Positions 8,901 to 16,574 of a stretch of DNA of 64,000 nt are shown here, one piece after another. A model generated the notes under the pieces. The model ran no database searches, was not told where the DNA came from, and saw nothing but the letters and a program-made list of their open reading frames with translations. This DNA comes from UBA2991 sp965221735 (GTDB lineage: Bacteria > Chloroflexota > Dehalococcoidia > Tepidiformales > Tepidiformaceae). Every line of letters starts with the position of its first letter. The first letter of the stretch is position 1. Both the position numbers and the translations under genes were made by a program. The stretch lies in the NCBI GenBank assembly GCA_965221735.1, contig OZ244910.1, forward strand, positions 1,922,001 through 1,986,000, in the 5' to 3' direction.

Positions 8901-8939
8901 GGTACTCCTGGGGGGTACTCCTGGGGGGTGCTCCCGGGG
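8901..8939 (-). repeat. Three 13-bp tandem repeats containing the dapL ribosome-binding site
   Basis: On the plus strand the units are GGTACTCCTGGGG (8901-8913), GGTACTCCTGGGG (8914-8926) and GGTGCTCCCGGGG (8927-8939). On the coding strand each exact unit carries AGGAG. The unit next to dapL places it 5 bases from the ATG. The outer unit has two substitutions. Confidence 0.9.
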
Positions 8940-9030
8940 TCAGATCAAACGCGCCCGCTCACGCCGGCGCGCAACGCTGCGATGGTACCGTGCCTCGCTC
9001 GCAGCCGCAGCCGCATGGGGTCCGGAGACG

Positions 9031-9906
9031 CTACAGGTCGGCGAGGCGCTGGATGAGGGACTCCCAGCGGCCGACCTCGGCCGCGGGATCGTCGCTGTAG
9101 GGGGTGATGGTGACGGTCGTGACGCCCTCGGCGGCGAACTCGGCCATGCGGTCGAGGAAGCGCTCGCGCTCCTCACCGGAGTCGAGTGAGGGGCCGGTCC
9201 AGGCGACAGTCTTCTCGATGCGGTCGTAGTCCGTGCCCTCGGCCTCGCAGTGAGTGCGGAGGACGGTGAGCTTGTGCCGGACCTCCTCGACCTCGCTGCT
9301 GGTCAGGTTGCAGGCGTCGGCGTAGCGGGCGACGAGTCGCAGGGTCTTGCGTTCGCCCCGACCGCCGATGAGCAGCTCCGGGTGGGGCCGGCTGATGGCC
9401 CGGGGCACGTTCAGCGTCTCGGCGAGCTGGTAGTGCTTGCCCTCGAACGGTCCGTCATCGTCGCTCCACATCTGGAGGCAGATCTGGACGGCCTCCTCCA
9501 GCCGCTCGAAGCGCTCCCCGAGGGGCGGGAAGGGCACGCCCAGGCCGACGTGCTCCTGCTCGTTCCAGGCGGCGCCGATGCCGAGCCAGGCGCGCCCGCC
9601 GGAGAGCACGTCGAGCGTGCTGACCTGCTTGGCGAGCATGCCGGGATGGCGGTAAGTGACGCCCGTGACGAGCAGGCCCAACCGGATGGTCGACGTGCGG
9701 CCGGCGACGAAGCCGAGGGCGGTGTAGCCCTCGAGCATGTCCAGCTCAGGCGCGCCGATCCAGCCGATCTGGAACAGGTGGTCCATGAACGAGAGGCGCG
9801 TGCAGCCGACATCCTCGGAGACGGCGGCGAGGTCGGCGAGGCGCGGCCCCATCTCGGCGGGGCCGCCCTGCCAGGTGAAGTTGGCGACGTGGATGCCGGC
9901 GCGCAC
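9031..9906 (-). CDS. LLM-class (luciferase-like) F420-dependent oxidoreductase
   Basis: The product has 291 residues with a GTG start. It has the bacterial-luciferase-like TIM barrel: MRAGIHVANFTWQ opening, FMDHLFQIGW near 40, the family-typical RLGLLVTGVTYRHPGMLAKQ near 80 and LLIGGRGERKTLRL near 180. Members of this class usually use coenzyme F420, sometimes FMN, for hydride transfer. The gene begins 6 bases after the stop of a PPOX-fold gene, and the two are probably an operon. A shared F420 role is inferred; the substrate is unknown. Confidence 0.88.
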   Translation of the reverse strand: MRAGIHVANFTWQGGPAEMGPRLADLAAVSEDVGCTRLSFMDHLFQIGWIGAPELDMLEGYTALGFVAGRTSTIRLGLLVTGVTYRHPGMLAKQVSTLDVLSGGRAWLGIGAAWNEQEHVGLGVPFPPLGERFERLEEAVQICLQMWSDDDGPFEGKHYQLAETLNVPRAISRPHPELLIGGRGERKTLRLVARYADACNLTSSEVEEVRHKLTVLRTHCEAEGTDYDRIEKTVAWTGPSLDSGEERERFLDRMAEFAAEGVTTVTITPYSDDPAAEVGRWESLIQRLADL

Positions 9907-9912
9907 CTGCCG

Positions 9913-10494
9913 CTAGGAGATGCCTCGGCGCTCAAGCTCCCGGGGCATGCGCTCGGCGTCGGCGCTGAGCATCGGGCCCTTCTGGTCGTCGGAGAGGGTA
10001 CCGGCGGCATCGGCGCCGAACTTCGCGCCGTCGAACAGGATCCACTTCTCGGGAACGATCTCGAGGACGACGCGCAGGGGCGAGTCGAGGGTCTGCACGA
10101 AGGCGGCGGCGGCTGCGGGGTTGTCCGGGTTCAGCTTGGCGGCGAACTCGGGGTAGAACCAGTCCTTGGTCTCGCGGTCCTCGTGGATGATGCAGCGGCC
10201 CTTGGCGGTGGCGGCGCCGAAGGGGCCGGTGTAGTCGGGCCCGCCGGCGGCGCCGCTCACAACGACGGAGACGCGGGGGTCGCGGCGGACGGCGGAGATG
10301 CGGTGGCGGTGGGCGCCGGCGGTGATCCAGAAGCGTCCGTCCTTGAAGAGGAAGGACATGATGACGCCGACGGGCCAGCCGTCCTTCGTGCCCCAGTTGA
10401 AGGTGCACTCACGGACGCCGCTGAGCAGGTCTTCGAGCTGCTGGTCATCCAGCGGGTAGATTGAAACGGTTTCGTGGTCTTCGACTCCGGGCAT
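9913..10494 (-). CDS. Pyridoxamine-5'-phosphate-oxidase-fold (PPOX) protein, probably F420- or FMN-dependent
   Basis: The product has 193 residues. The split-barrel signature is seen in ECTFNWGTKDGWPVGVIMSF near the start and RFWITAGAHRHRISAVRRDP near 60, followed by VSVVVSG. It continues into a domain ending in a charged tail (LSADAERMPRELERRG). I chose the ATG at 10492-10494 because GGAGGG lies 4 bases upstream. A second ATG at 10506 is possible, and an open frame runs further upstream without homology. It is followed closely by the LLM oxidoreductase gene. Confidence 0.83.
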   Translation of the reverse strand: MPGVEDHETVSIYPLDDQQLEDLLSGVRECTFNWGTKDGWPVGVIMSFLFKDGRFWITAGAHRHRISAVRRDPRVSVVVSGAAGGPDYTGPFGAATAKGRCIIHEDRETKDWFYPEFAAKLNPDNPAAAAAFVQTLDSPLRVVLEIVPEKWILFDGAKFGADAAGTLSDDQKGPMLSADAERMPRELERRGIS

Positions 10495-10611
10495 TTCGCC
10501 CTCCATGCGGTTCTGGGCTCCGCCGGGCGCCCGAAACTGGGGCTTGGCCGGACGAGCGCCTAACACTCGCAGTTTGCCGGGGATGGCGCAAGCACGGGGC
10601 GGTTTGCGGGC

Positions 10612-10651
10612 CTGCCGGACCAGAGGCACGGCCCGTGCTATGCTCCGGCAG
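10612..10651. promoter_or_regulatory. Nested inverted repeat upstream of the zinc-ribbon gene
   Basis: CTGCCGGA (10612-10619) pairs with TCCGGCAG (10644-10651). Inside it, GCACG (10626-10630) pairs with CGTGC (10634-10638). A TATGCT -10-like hexamer at 10639-10644 sits within the structure. It could be an operator or part of a structured leader; no good -35 box was found. Confidence 0.4.
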
Positions 10652-10740
10652 AGGTCAGCGCGTCAGATCGTCCCCATGAGAGAAACTCGCTCACACGTCG
10701 ATTGCCGCCGGAACCCAGCTCACGCCCCGGAGGCAATCAC

Positions 10741-11112
10741 ATGACATCGTTCGTCGATCGGACGCTCACCTGCTCGGACTGCGGCGCGCAGTTCACCTTT
10801 ACGGTGGGCGAGCAAGAGTTTTATCAGTCCCGCGGATTTACCAACGAGCCGCGGCGCTGCCCAGAGTGCCGGGCCGCGCGCAAGGCCGCCCGCGGCGAGG
10901 GCGGCGGCGGCGGTGGTGGCGGCGGTTACCGCAGCTACGACAGCAACCGTGAGATGTTCAGCGCCGTCTGCGCCGAGTGCGGCCGCGAAGCGCGCGTTCC
11001 CTTCCAGCCGCGGGGCGACCGTCCCGTGTACTGCAGCGATTGCTTCCGCTCGCGCGGACCGCAGCGCGGCGGTGGCGGCGGCGGTGGTGGTGGCCGCGAC
11101 CGCAACTGGTAA
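10741..11112 (+). CDS. Glycine-rich double zinc-ribbon protein (CxxC-type)
   Basis: The product has 123 residues. The first ribbon has CSDCG near residue 10 and CPECR near 40. After a run of nine glycines comes a second ribbon with CAECG and CSDCF, then another glycine run and the end RDRNW. Proteins with this CxxC/CxxC pair are common in Chloroflexota and are thought to bind zinc and possibly nucleic acid. The glycine-rich RGG-like tails fit RNA binding (inference). The start is chosen because GGAGG lies 8 bases upstream of the ATG. It is a lone gene divergent from the PPOX gene. Confidence 0.85.
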   Translation: MTSFVDRTLTCSDCGAQFTFTVGEQEFYQSRGFTNEPRRCPECRAARKAARGEGGGGGGGGGYRSYDSNREMFSAVCAECGREARVPFQPRGDRPVYCSDCFRSRGPQRGGGGGGGGGRDRNW

Positions 11113-11196
11113 GCCCCCAGGCTTCCCAATCCCGCTTCCCTGAACCGAGCGTAGCCAGCGAGCGGCGCTTCGTGTCCTGAAGGCGCAGCCAGCGCC

Positions 11197-11202
11197 TATA
11201 CT
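11197..11202 (+). promoter_or_regulatory. -10 box of the phosphotransferase operon
   Basis: TATACT lies about 25 bases before the GTG start, with AGGAGG at 11216-11221 between them, so this message has a short leader. No convincing -35 box is visible. Confidence 0.45.
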
Positions 11203-11226
11203 CCGCGCAGCCCACAGGAGGACTGC

Positions 11227-12240
11227 GTGGAACCAGACACCATCGAGCGGCTCCCGGAAATCCTGCGGTCGTACCTCTCCGAACAGCTTCCCGACGCGCG
11301 CAACGTCTCGATTCACAACGTGTCGCGCTCGCCGGGGGGCAACTCGCGCTCGATGTGGTTCTTCGACGCCGACTGGGAGGGGGAGGCGCCGATCGCGAAG
11401 CAGCTGATGTTCCGTGCGAACGAGAGCACGTGCTTCCGCGACGAGGAGGCGAGCCTGGAGAAGGAGTACCGCGTCTTCCGCGCCCTCCAGGACACCCCGG
11501 TTCCGGTGCCCGCCAACTACTGGTACGAGCGCGACCCCTCTTGGGCGGGCGAGGATTTCGTCATCCGCGAGCGCGTCGAGGGCGACACGAACTTCCGCGA
11601 CCTGCCCGCGGCGAGCCAGCGGGCGATCCTCGACCACTTCGTCGAGATCCTGGCGGCGCAGCACAACCTGGACTGGGAAGCGATGGGGCTGTCGTTCCTC
11701 GGAGCGCCGCAGGACGGGCCGGAATGCGCGCGGATGGTGGTGGAACGCTGGGAACGGGCGACGAAGCGCGAGCTGCTCGAACCGCAGCCGGTGATGACGG
11801 CGACGATGGCCTGGCTGAAGCGCAACCTGCCCACGGAGGTCGACCGCATCGTGCTGGGGCAGGGGCAGGTGGGGCCGGGGCAGGTCCTGTTCCGGGACGA
11901 CCGCGTGGTGGCGTCGCTGGACTGGGAGTCGGCGTTCATCGGCGACCCGATGTCGGACCTAGCGTACCTCGACTTCATGGTGCGGCCGCTGGTGGGGGAC
12001 GAGGTGGTGGAGGGGCTGATCACCCGCTACGGGGAGCTGAGCGGCATCCCCATCCGGCGGGACAACATGCGCTTCTACACGGTGTTCCAGTCCTACTGGG
12101 CAGTTTCCGCTTGCCTCGCGGCGGTGAACCGTTTCGCGACCGGCGAGATGCGCAAGACGCAGACGCTCGTGCTGGGGATGGCGGCCCCGCGGTCGTTCCT
12201 GCGGCGCATGGAGCGCATCGTGCGCGAGGACGCGGCCTGA
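11227..12240 (+). CDS. APH-fold phosphotransferase family protein with degenerate catalytic loop (probable pseudokinase)
   Basis: The product has 337 residues with GTG start and a strong AGGAGG. The fold matches the aminoglycoside-phosphotransferase family of acyl-CoA metabolism: a lysine in IAKQLMF near 60, an N-lobe with EKEYRVFRAL, and the metal-binding LDWESAFIGDPMSDLAYLD near 230. The catalytic loop, normally HGDxxxxN, reads QGQVGPGQVLF. The catalytic Asp and the metal-binding Asn are therefore both Gln. The frame is intact, so this is not a frameshift. It is first in an operon with the small protein at 12243 and a crotonase-family gene. Residual ATP binding or a regulatory role is possible. 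Confidence 0.85.
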   Translation: MEPDTIERLPEILRSYLSEQLPDARNVSIHNVSRSPGGNSRSMWFFDADWEGEAPIAKQLMFRANESTCFRDEEASLEKEYRVFRALQDTPVPVPANYWYERDPSWAGEDFVIRERVEGDTNFRDLPAASQRAILDHFVEILAAQHNLDWEAMGLSFLGAPQDGPECARMVVERWERATKRELLEPQPVMTATMAWLKRNLPTEVDRIVLGQGQVGPGQVLFRDDRVVASLDWESAFIGDPMSDLAYLDFMVRPLVGDEVVEGLITRYGELSGIPIRRDNMRFYTVFQSYWAVSACLAAVNRFATGEMRKTQTLVLGMAAPRSFLRRMERIVREDAA

Positions 12241-12242
12241 CG

Positions 12243-12707
12243 ATGCGACCAACACCAGCGGAGATCGTCGAGGGGCTGCAGTACAACCTGCGGGCCGATC
12301 TGATTCCCGAGCTGCAGTCGCCGTGGGCGAAGCGCATCGCGGGGAACATGCTCTGGGCGCTGGAGCACCTGAAGCAGCGGCTGGAGGAAGAGCACGGCGT
12401 GGCCGTCGAGGAGAACGCCGACCTGCGCGGCGTTCTCGCGGCCGCGACGGCGGCCAGGAGCGAGGGAGGGGCGCTGGCGGACGCGCTGGCGTCCATCGAC
12501 CTGGCGGCCGGGGAGGCGCGGGAGTGGCCACCGGCCGAAGAGCTGACGGCCGAGAACGCCCGCCTGCGAACCATCGTCGACGCCGTCGTGGAGGCGTTCC
12601 CCGCCGAACGCGACGCCGCCGCCGAGGCGCTCTGGCGCGAGATCCTGGGCTACATCGCCCGGCAGACCGACCGCGACGGCACACTCATCGAAGTCAACCC
12701 GGACTGA
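12243..12707 (+). CDS. Small helical protein, DUF6285-like (hypothetical)
   Basis: The product has 154 residues and starts 2 bases after the phosphotransferase stop. It begins MRPTPAEIVEGLQYNL and is mostly helical, with KRIAGNMLWALEHLKQRLEEE near 35 and a second helical stretch near 100. I recall DUF6285-type proteins next to phosphotransferases of this kind; the match is from memory and unverified. No catalytic motif is visible. The tight spacing suggests that it acts with the phosphotransferase. Confidence 0.72.
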   Translation: MRPTPAEIVEGLQYNLRADLIPELQSPWAKRIAGNMLWALEHLKQRLEEEHGVAVEENADLRGVLAAATAARSEGGALADALASIDLAAGEAREWPPAEELTAENARLRTIVDAVVEAFPAERDAAAEALWREILGYIARQTDRDGTLIEVNPD

Positions 12708-12742
12708 CCGGAAATCGACCACCACCGCAAAGGAGCAGACCG

Positions 12743-13630
12743 ATGGCCTACCCGGAGTACGAGAACATCATCGTGGAGCCGCTGGAGGAGGCGGAGGGCG
12801 TCGTCCGCGTGACGCTGAACCGGCCGCAGGCGCTGAACGCCCTCTCGGCCGACCTGCTGGACGAGTTCTTCGACTTCCTCGACCACTTCGAGGAAGACCC
12901 GCACGCGTACGTGCTGTTGCTGCGCGGCGCGGGGCGCTCCTTCTGCGCGGGCTACGACCTCGCGTCGAGCCGCACGGTGGAGCCGGGCTCGCCGGGCGAC
13001 ATCCTGCAGGAGCAGAGCGTGGGGCGCTCGCGCCGGACGATGATCGACTCGGTCGACCGGTACCTGCGGCTGTTCAACACGCGCAAGCCGACGATCGCGC
13101 AGGTGCACGGGCACTGCATCTCCGGCGGGACCGAGCTGATCTCGATGTTCGACTTCGTGGTGTGCAGCAAGACGGCGAAGTTCGGGCACATCGCGGGCCG
13201 GCACATGGGCACGCTGCGCACACTCTCCATGTGGCCCTGGACGATCGGCTACCGGCGCGCGAAAGAGCTGTTCATGACGGGCGAGCTCATCGACGGCAAG
13301 ACGGCGGACGAGTGGGGGCTGGTGAACAAGGCAGTTCCGGAGGAGGAGCTGGAAGAAGCGACCCTCCACTTTGCGCGCAAGATCATGCGCATCCCGCTCG
13401 AGGTGAACATCCTGCACAAGCACTCGGTGAACCGCTGGATGGAGATCCAGGGCCTGCAGCCGGCGATCCACTCGGCGGCGGAGTTCGACGTGTACACGGC
13501 CTTCATCGACGGGCGGCCCGGCTTCCGCGAGCGTGTGGAGGCGGACGGCCTGCGGGAGGCGCTCAAGTGGCGCGACCGGGAGTGGCGCGGCACGGAGCTC
13601 TGGGACCACGGGAAGGAGCCCGAGTCCTAG
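12743..13630 (+). CDS. Enoyl-CoA hydratase/isomerase (crotonase) family protein
   Basis: The product has 295 residues with an AAAGGA site at 12729-12734. The crotonase fold is clear: VTLNRPQALNAL near 28, RSFCAGYDL near 70 and the oxyanion region HGHCISGGTELISMFD near 122. At the place of the usual PE glutamate the sequence reads FGHIAGRHMG, and the second glutamate is also not obvious. It may therefore not be a classical hydratase. It is probably co-transcribed with the two genes upstream; its CoA substrate is unknown. Confidence 0.88.
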   Translation: MAYPEYENIIVEPLEEAEGVVRVTLNRPQALNALSADLLDEFFDFLDHFEEDPHAYVLLLRGAGRSFCAGYDLASSRTVEPGSPGDILQEQSVGRSRRTMIDSVDRYLRLFNTRKPTIAQVHGHCISGGTELISMFDFVVCSKTAKFGHIAGRHMGTLRTLSMWPWTIGYRRAKELFMTGELIDGKTADEWGLVNKAVPEEELEEATLHFARKIMRIPLEVNILHKHSVNRWMEIQGLQPAIHSAAEFDVYTAFIDGRPGFRERVEADGLREALKWRDREWRGTELWDHGKEPES

Positions 13631-13638
13631 CCTGCCCG

Positions 13639-13644
13639 TAGGAT
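13639..13644 (+). promoter_or_regulatory. -10 box of ubiE-menA, leaderless geometry
   Basis: TAGGAT is followed by 7 bases and then the ATG at 13652, with no ribosome-binding site. Confidence 0.5.
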
Positions 13645-13651
13645 CACGGGC

Positions 13652-14347
13652 ATGGACGCGCTGCCGGAGGCAGACCAGAAGGCGGCAGTGGTGCGGACGA
13701 TGTTCGACCGCATCGCGCCCTCCTACGACCGCATGAACCGGATCATCACGCTGGGGTTCGACCAGCGCTGGCGGCGCTCGCTGATCGACGCGCTGGGGGT
13801 CGACGGCAGCGACACCGTGCTGGACCTGGCCTGCGGGACGGGCGACTTCGCGGTGATGGCGCGGGAACGGGGCGCGCGCGTCGTCGGGCTCGACTTCGCG
13901 GGGGCAATGCTGACGGCGGCGCGCGAGCGCTGCCCCGAGGCGATCACGCTCGTGCGCGGCGACGCGCTGCGGCTACCGCTGGCGAGCGGCAGCGTAACGG
14001 TGGCGGTCTCGGGGTTCGCGCTGCGCAACTTCGTCGCGATTCCGCCCGTGCTAGCGGAGCTGGCGCGGGTGCTACGTCCGGGCGGACGGGTGGGGCTGCT
14101 GGAGGTCGATGAGCCGCGTTCGGGGCTGCTGCGGCTTGGGCACGGGGTGTATTTCCAGCGGGTCGTGCCGGCCATCGGGGCGCTGCTGAGCGACGGGAGC
14201 GCCTACCGCTATCTGCCAGCCTCAGCGGCCTACCTCCCGGACGGGGAGGGGCTGCGCTCGATGCTTGAGGAAGCGGGCTTCACGAGCATCGAGAAGCGCC
14301 GCCACCTCGGGGGGGCGGCGCAGTCGATCATGGCGGTGCGGGCGTGA
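13652..14347 (+). CDS. ubiE: Demethylmenaquinone methyltransferase
   Basis: The product has 231 residues. It is a class I SAM-dependent methyltransferase that carries out the last methylation of menaquinone. The UbiE signatures are present: MFDRIAPSYDRMNRIITLG at 17-35, the SAM loop DLACGTGDF near 58 and GFALRNF near 125. Its final codon overlaps the menA GTG start by 4 bases, so the two menaquinone genes are coupled. Menaquinone would feed the respiratory chain that ends at the oxidase encoded at the start of the window. Confidence 0.95.
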   Translation: MDALPEADQKAAVVRTMFDRIAPSYDRMNRIITLGFDQRWRRSLIDALGVDGSDTVLDLACGTGDFAVMARERGARVVGLDFAGAMLTAARERCPEAITLVRGDALRLPLASGSVTVAVSGFALRNFVAIPPVLAELARVLRPGGRVGLLEVDEPRSGLLRLGHGVYFQRVVPAIGALLSDGSAYRYLPASAAYLPDGEGLRSMLEEAGFTSIEKRRHLGGAAQSIMAVRA

Positions 14348-15261
14348 GCGCCGAGCGGGCGCTGCCCGCACCGGGCAGCCTCGCGGCGTGGGTGGCGGCG
14401 GCACGCCCACCGACGCTGACCGCGGCAGTCGCGCCGGTGCTGGTCGGGACGGGCGCGGCGATCGGCGACGACGTGTTCTCGGCGGGGCCGATGATCGCGG
14501 CTCTCTTCGGGGCGATCTGCCTGCAGGTCGGGGCGAACTTCGCGAACGACGTGTTCGACTTCGAACGCGGCGCCGACGCGGGCGACCGGCTCGGCCCGCC
14601 GCGCGCAACGCAGACACGTCTGCTGACGCCCGCGCAGATGAAGGTGGGGATGTGGGCGGCGTTCCTGCTGGCGTTCCTCGCGGGCATCTACCTGGTCGTG
14701 GTGGCGGGCTGGATCGTCGTCGTGATCGGCCTGGCGAGCATCGTGGCGGGGCTCATCTACACGGGGGGGCCGTGGCCGGTGGGGTATCACGCCCTGGGCG
14801 ACGCGTTCACGTTCGGATTCTTCGGGATGGTGGCGGTGGTAGGGACGTATTTCGTGCAAGCGGAGGCGGCGCCGGGGCTGGTGTGGCTCGCGGCGGTGCC
14901 GGTGGGGTGCACCGTGACGGCCATCCTCGTGGCGAACAACCTGCGCGACATCGACACGGATCGGGCGGCGGGCAAGACGACGCTGGCGGTGGTGCTGGGG
15001 GAGCGGGGAACGCGCGCCTGGTACGTGGTGCTGATGGTCGCCGCCTACGGGGTTGCGATCGCGCTCTGGCCGGCGACGCGCGTCGAGCCGTGGGCGCTGC
15101 TGGTACTCGCGAGCCTGCCGTTCGCGCTGGCGCCGCTGCGGGCGGTGGCGGGCGGGACGGCGGGGCGGGCGCTGAACGCGACTCTCGTGCAGACGGCGCG
15201 GTTGCACCTCATCTTCGGGGTGCTGCTGGCGCTGGCGCTTACGGACTGGCTCCCGGCCTAG
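14344..15261 (+). CDS. menA: 1,4-dihydroxy-2-naphthoate polyprenyltransferase
   Basis: The product has 305 residues with a GTG start overlapping the ubiE stop. This UbiA-family membrane enzyme attaches the prenyl chain to dihydroxynaphthoate. The two Asp-rich motifs are NFANDVFDFERGAD near 60 and NNLRDIDTDRAAGKTTL near 198. About eight hydrophobic segments alternate between them. It shares the stop tetranucleotide CTAG with the convergent CoA-transferase gene. Confidence 0.95.
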   Translation: MSAERALPAPGSLAAWVAAARPPTLTAAVAPVLVGTGAAIGDDVFSAGPMIAALFGAICLQVGANFANDVFDFERGADAGDRLGPPRATQTRLLTPAQMKVGMWAAFLLAFLAGIYLVVVAGWIVVVIGLASIVAGLIYTGGPWPVGYHALGDAFTFGFFGMVAVVGTYFVQAEAAPGLVWLAAVPVGCTVTAILVANNLRDIDTDRAAGKTTLAVVLGERGTRAWYVVLMVAAYGVAIALWPATRVEPWALLVLASLPFALAPLRAVAGGTAGRALNATLVQTARLHLIFGVLLALALTDWLPA

Positions 15262-16574
15262 CGGTTCATGACCTCGTCGGCGTAGGTGGTCGTGATGTGG
15301 CCTTCGGCCTCGAGCTTCGCGTACTCCTCGTCGCTGACGCCGAGCAGCTCGCGATAGACGTAGTCGTTGTGCTCGCCGAGGAGGGCGGGGGCGGTGCGGA
15401 TGGTCACGTCGGAGCGGGAGAAGGTGAAGGACGGGGCGGGGAACTCGGTCGACGGATAGTCCTCGGTCGCATCGAGCCGCTGGAAGGCGGGCGACTGCAT
15501 GGCGTGCGGGTCCTCCGTCACGTCCTTCGCGCTGAGGACGGGCCCGGCGGTGACGCCCACTGCCTGCAGCTCACGGAACAGCTCGCCGAGGTCGCGAGCG
15601 GCGATCCAGGCCGCAAGCCCTTCCTCGATCGCGTCCTCGGCGGCGCGGCGGCCTTCGACTGTTTCGAGACCGGGGGCGGTGGCCCAGCCGGGCCGGCCGA
15701 GGTAGTCGACGAGGGCGGCCCACTCGGCGTCGCTGCGGCAGCTGAGGGCGAGCCACTGCTCCTCGCCACGGGCGGCGAAGACGCCGTTGGGGGCGAAGCC
15801 TTCGGTGCTACGGTTGCCGATGGAGCCGGCGGCGCGCCCGTTCCAGGCGGCGTCGAGGGCGGCCTGGGGGAACATCGAGGCGGAGCACTCGGCCTGGGCA
15901 AGCTCGATCGTCTGGCCCCGGCCGGTGCGGCGGCGGTGGCGGAGGGCGGCGAGCATGGCAAGGCCGCCGTGCATCCCCACGAAGAAGTCACCCGCGAAGG
16001 TCTGGATGTTCGTCTCCGGAGCGGAGTCGCGGTAGCCGCGCAGGATGGTCGAGCCGGCGACGCCGTCGATGTGGGCGCCGTAGCCCCGCCCTTCGACGTA
16101 GGCGCCGGTGCGCCCGTAGGCGGGCAGGTGGAGGATGACGATGTCAGGGCGGACGGCGCGGATAGCCTCGTCGTCGAGGCCGAGCTTCTCCAGGGTGCCT
16201 CGCGCGAGGTTCTCGGCGAGCACGTCGCTGATGGCGATGAGGCTTTTCACGACGGCGAGCCCCTCGGGGCGGCGGCTATCGACGGTGAAGGAGCGCTTGT
16301 TGCGAATGACGTGGATGAAGGCGGGGCTGTTATTCCAGGGGCGGGGGCCGGGGTCGTTGTCCGGGTGGCCGGCCATCCAGGGCGGCAGCATCTGGGCCAC
16401 GGGGGCGGGGAGGACCGGGGCGGCGGCGCGGGTGGCGGGGTTCCAGACGTACGGGTTCTCGACCTTGATGCAGTCGGCGCCGAGGTCGGCGAGGTACATC
16501 GTGGCGGTCTGGCCGGCCCAGACGCAGGCGAAGTCACAGACGCGGACGCCTTCCAGCGGGAGGTAGGCGCTCAT
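15258..16574 (-). CDS. CaiB/BaiF (family III) CoA-transferase, Asp-containing subunit (second pair)
   Basis: The product has 438 residues. The opening GVRVCDFACVWAGQTATMYL is typical, and FAGDFFVGMHGG near 205 holds the catalytic Asp. I chose the ATG at 16572-16574 because it overlaps the stop of the upstream CoA-transferase by 4 bases. An open frame continues further upstream but runs antisense through that gene. It repeats the arrangement at 2647-5155: an Asp-less gene first, an Asp-containing gene second. The substrate is unknown. Confidence 0.9.
   Translation of the reverse strand: MSAYLPLEGVRVCDFACVWAGQTATMYLADLGADCIKVENPYVWNPATRAAAPVLPAPVAQMLPPWMAGHPDNDPGPRPWNNSPAFIHVIRNKRSFTVDSRRPEGLAVVKSLIAISDVLAENLARGTLEKLGLDDEAIRAVRPDIVILHLPAYGRTGAYVEGRGYGAHIDGVAGSTILRGYRDSAPETNIQTFAGDFFVGMHGGLAMLAALRHRRRTGRGQTIELAQAECSASMFPQAALDAAWNGRAAGSIGNRSTEGFAPNGVFAARGEEQWLALSCRSDAEWAALVDYLGRPGWATAPGLETVEGRRAAEDAIEEGLAAWIAARDLGELFRELQAVGVTAGPVLSAKDVTEDPHAMQSPAFQRLDATEDYPSTEFPAPSFTFSRSDVTIRTAPALLGEHNDYVYRELLGVSDEEYAKLEAEGHITTTYADEVMNR

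Noticed and set aside
8901..8939. Tandem repeat as a CRISPR fragment
   Set aside because: The 13-base units are directly adjacent without spacers and carry the ribosome-binding site.
11851..11910. Frameshift as the cause of the missing catalytic loop in the phosphotransferase
   Set aside because: The downstream LDWE motif is in the same frame and flanking residues align without gaps.
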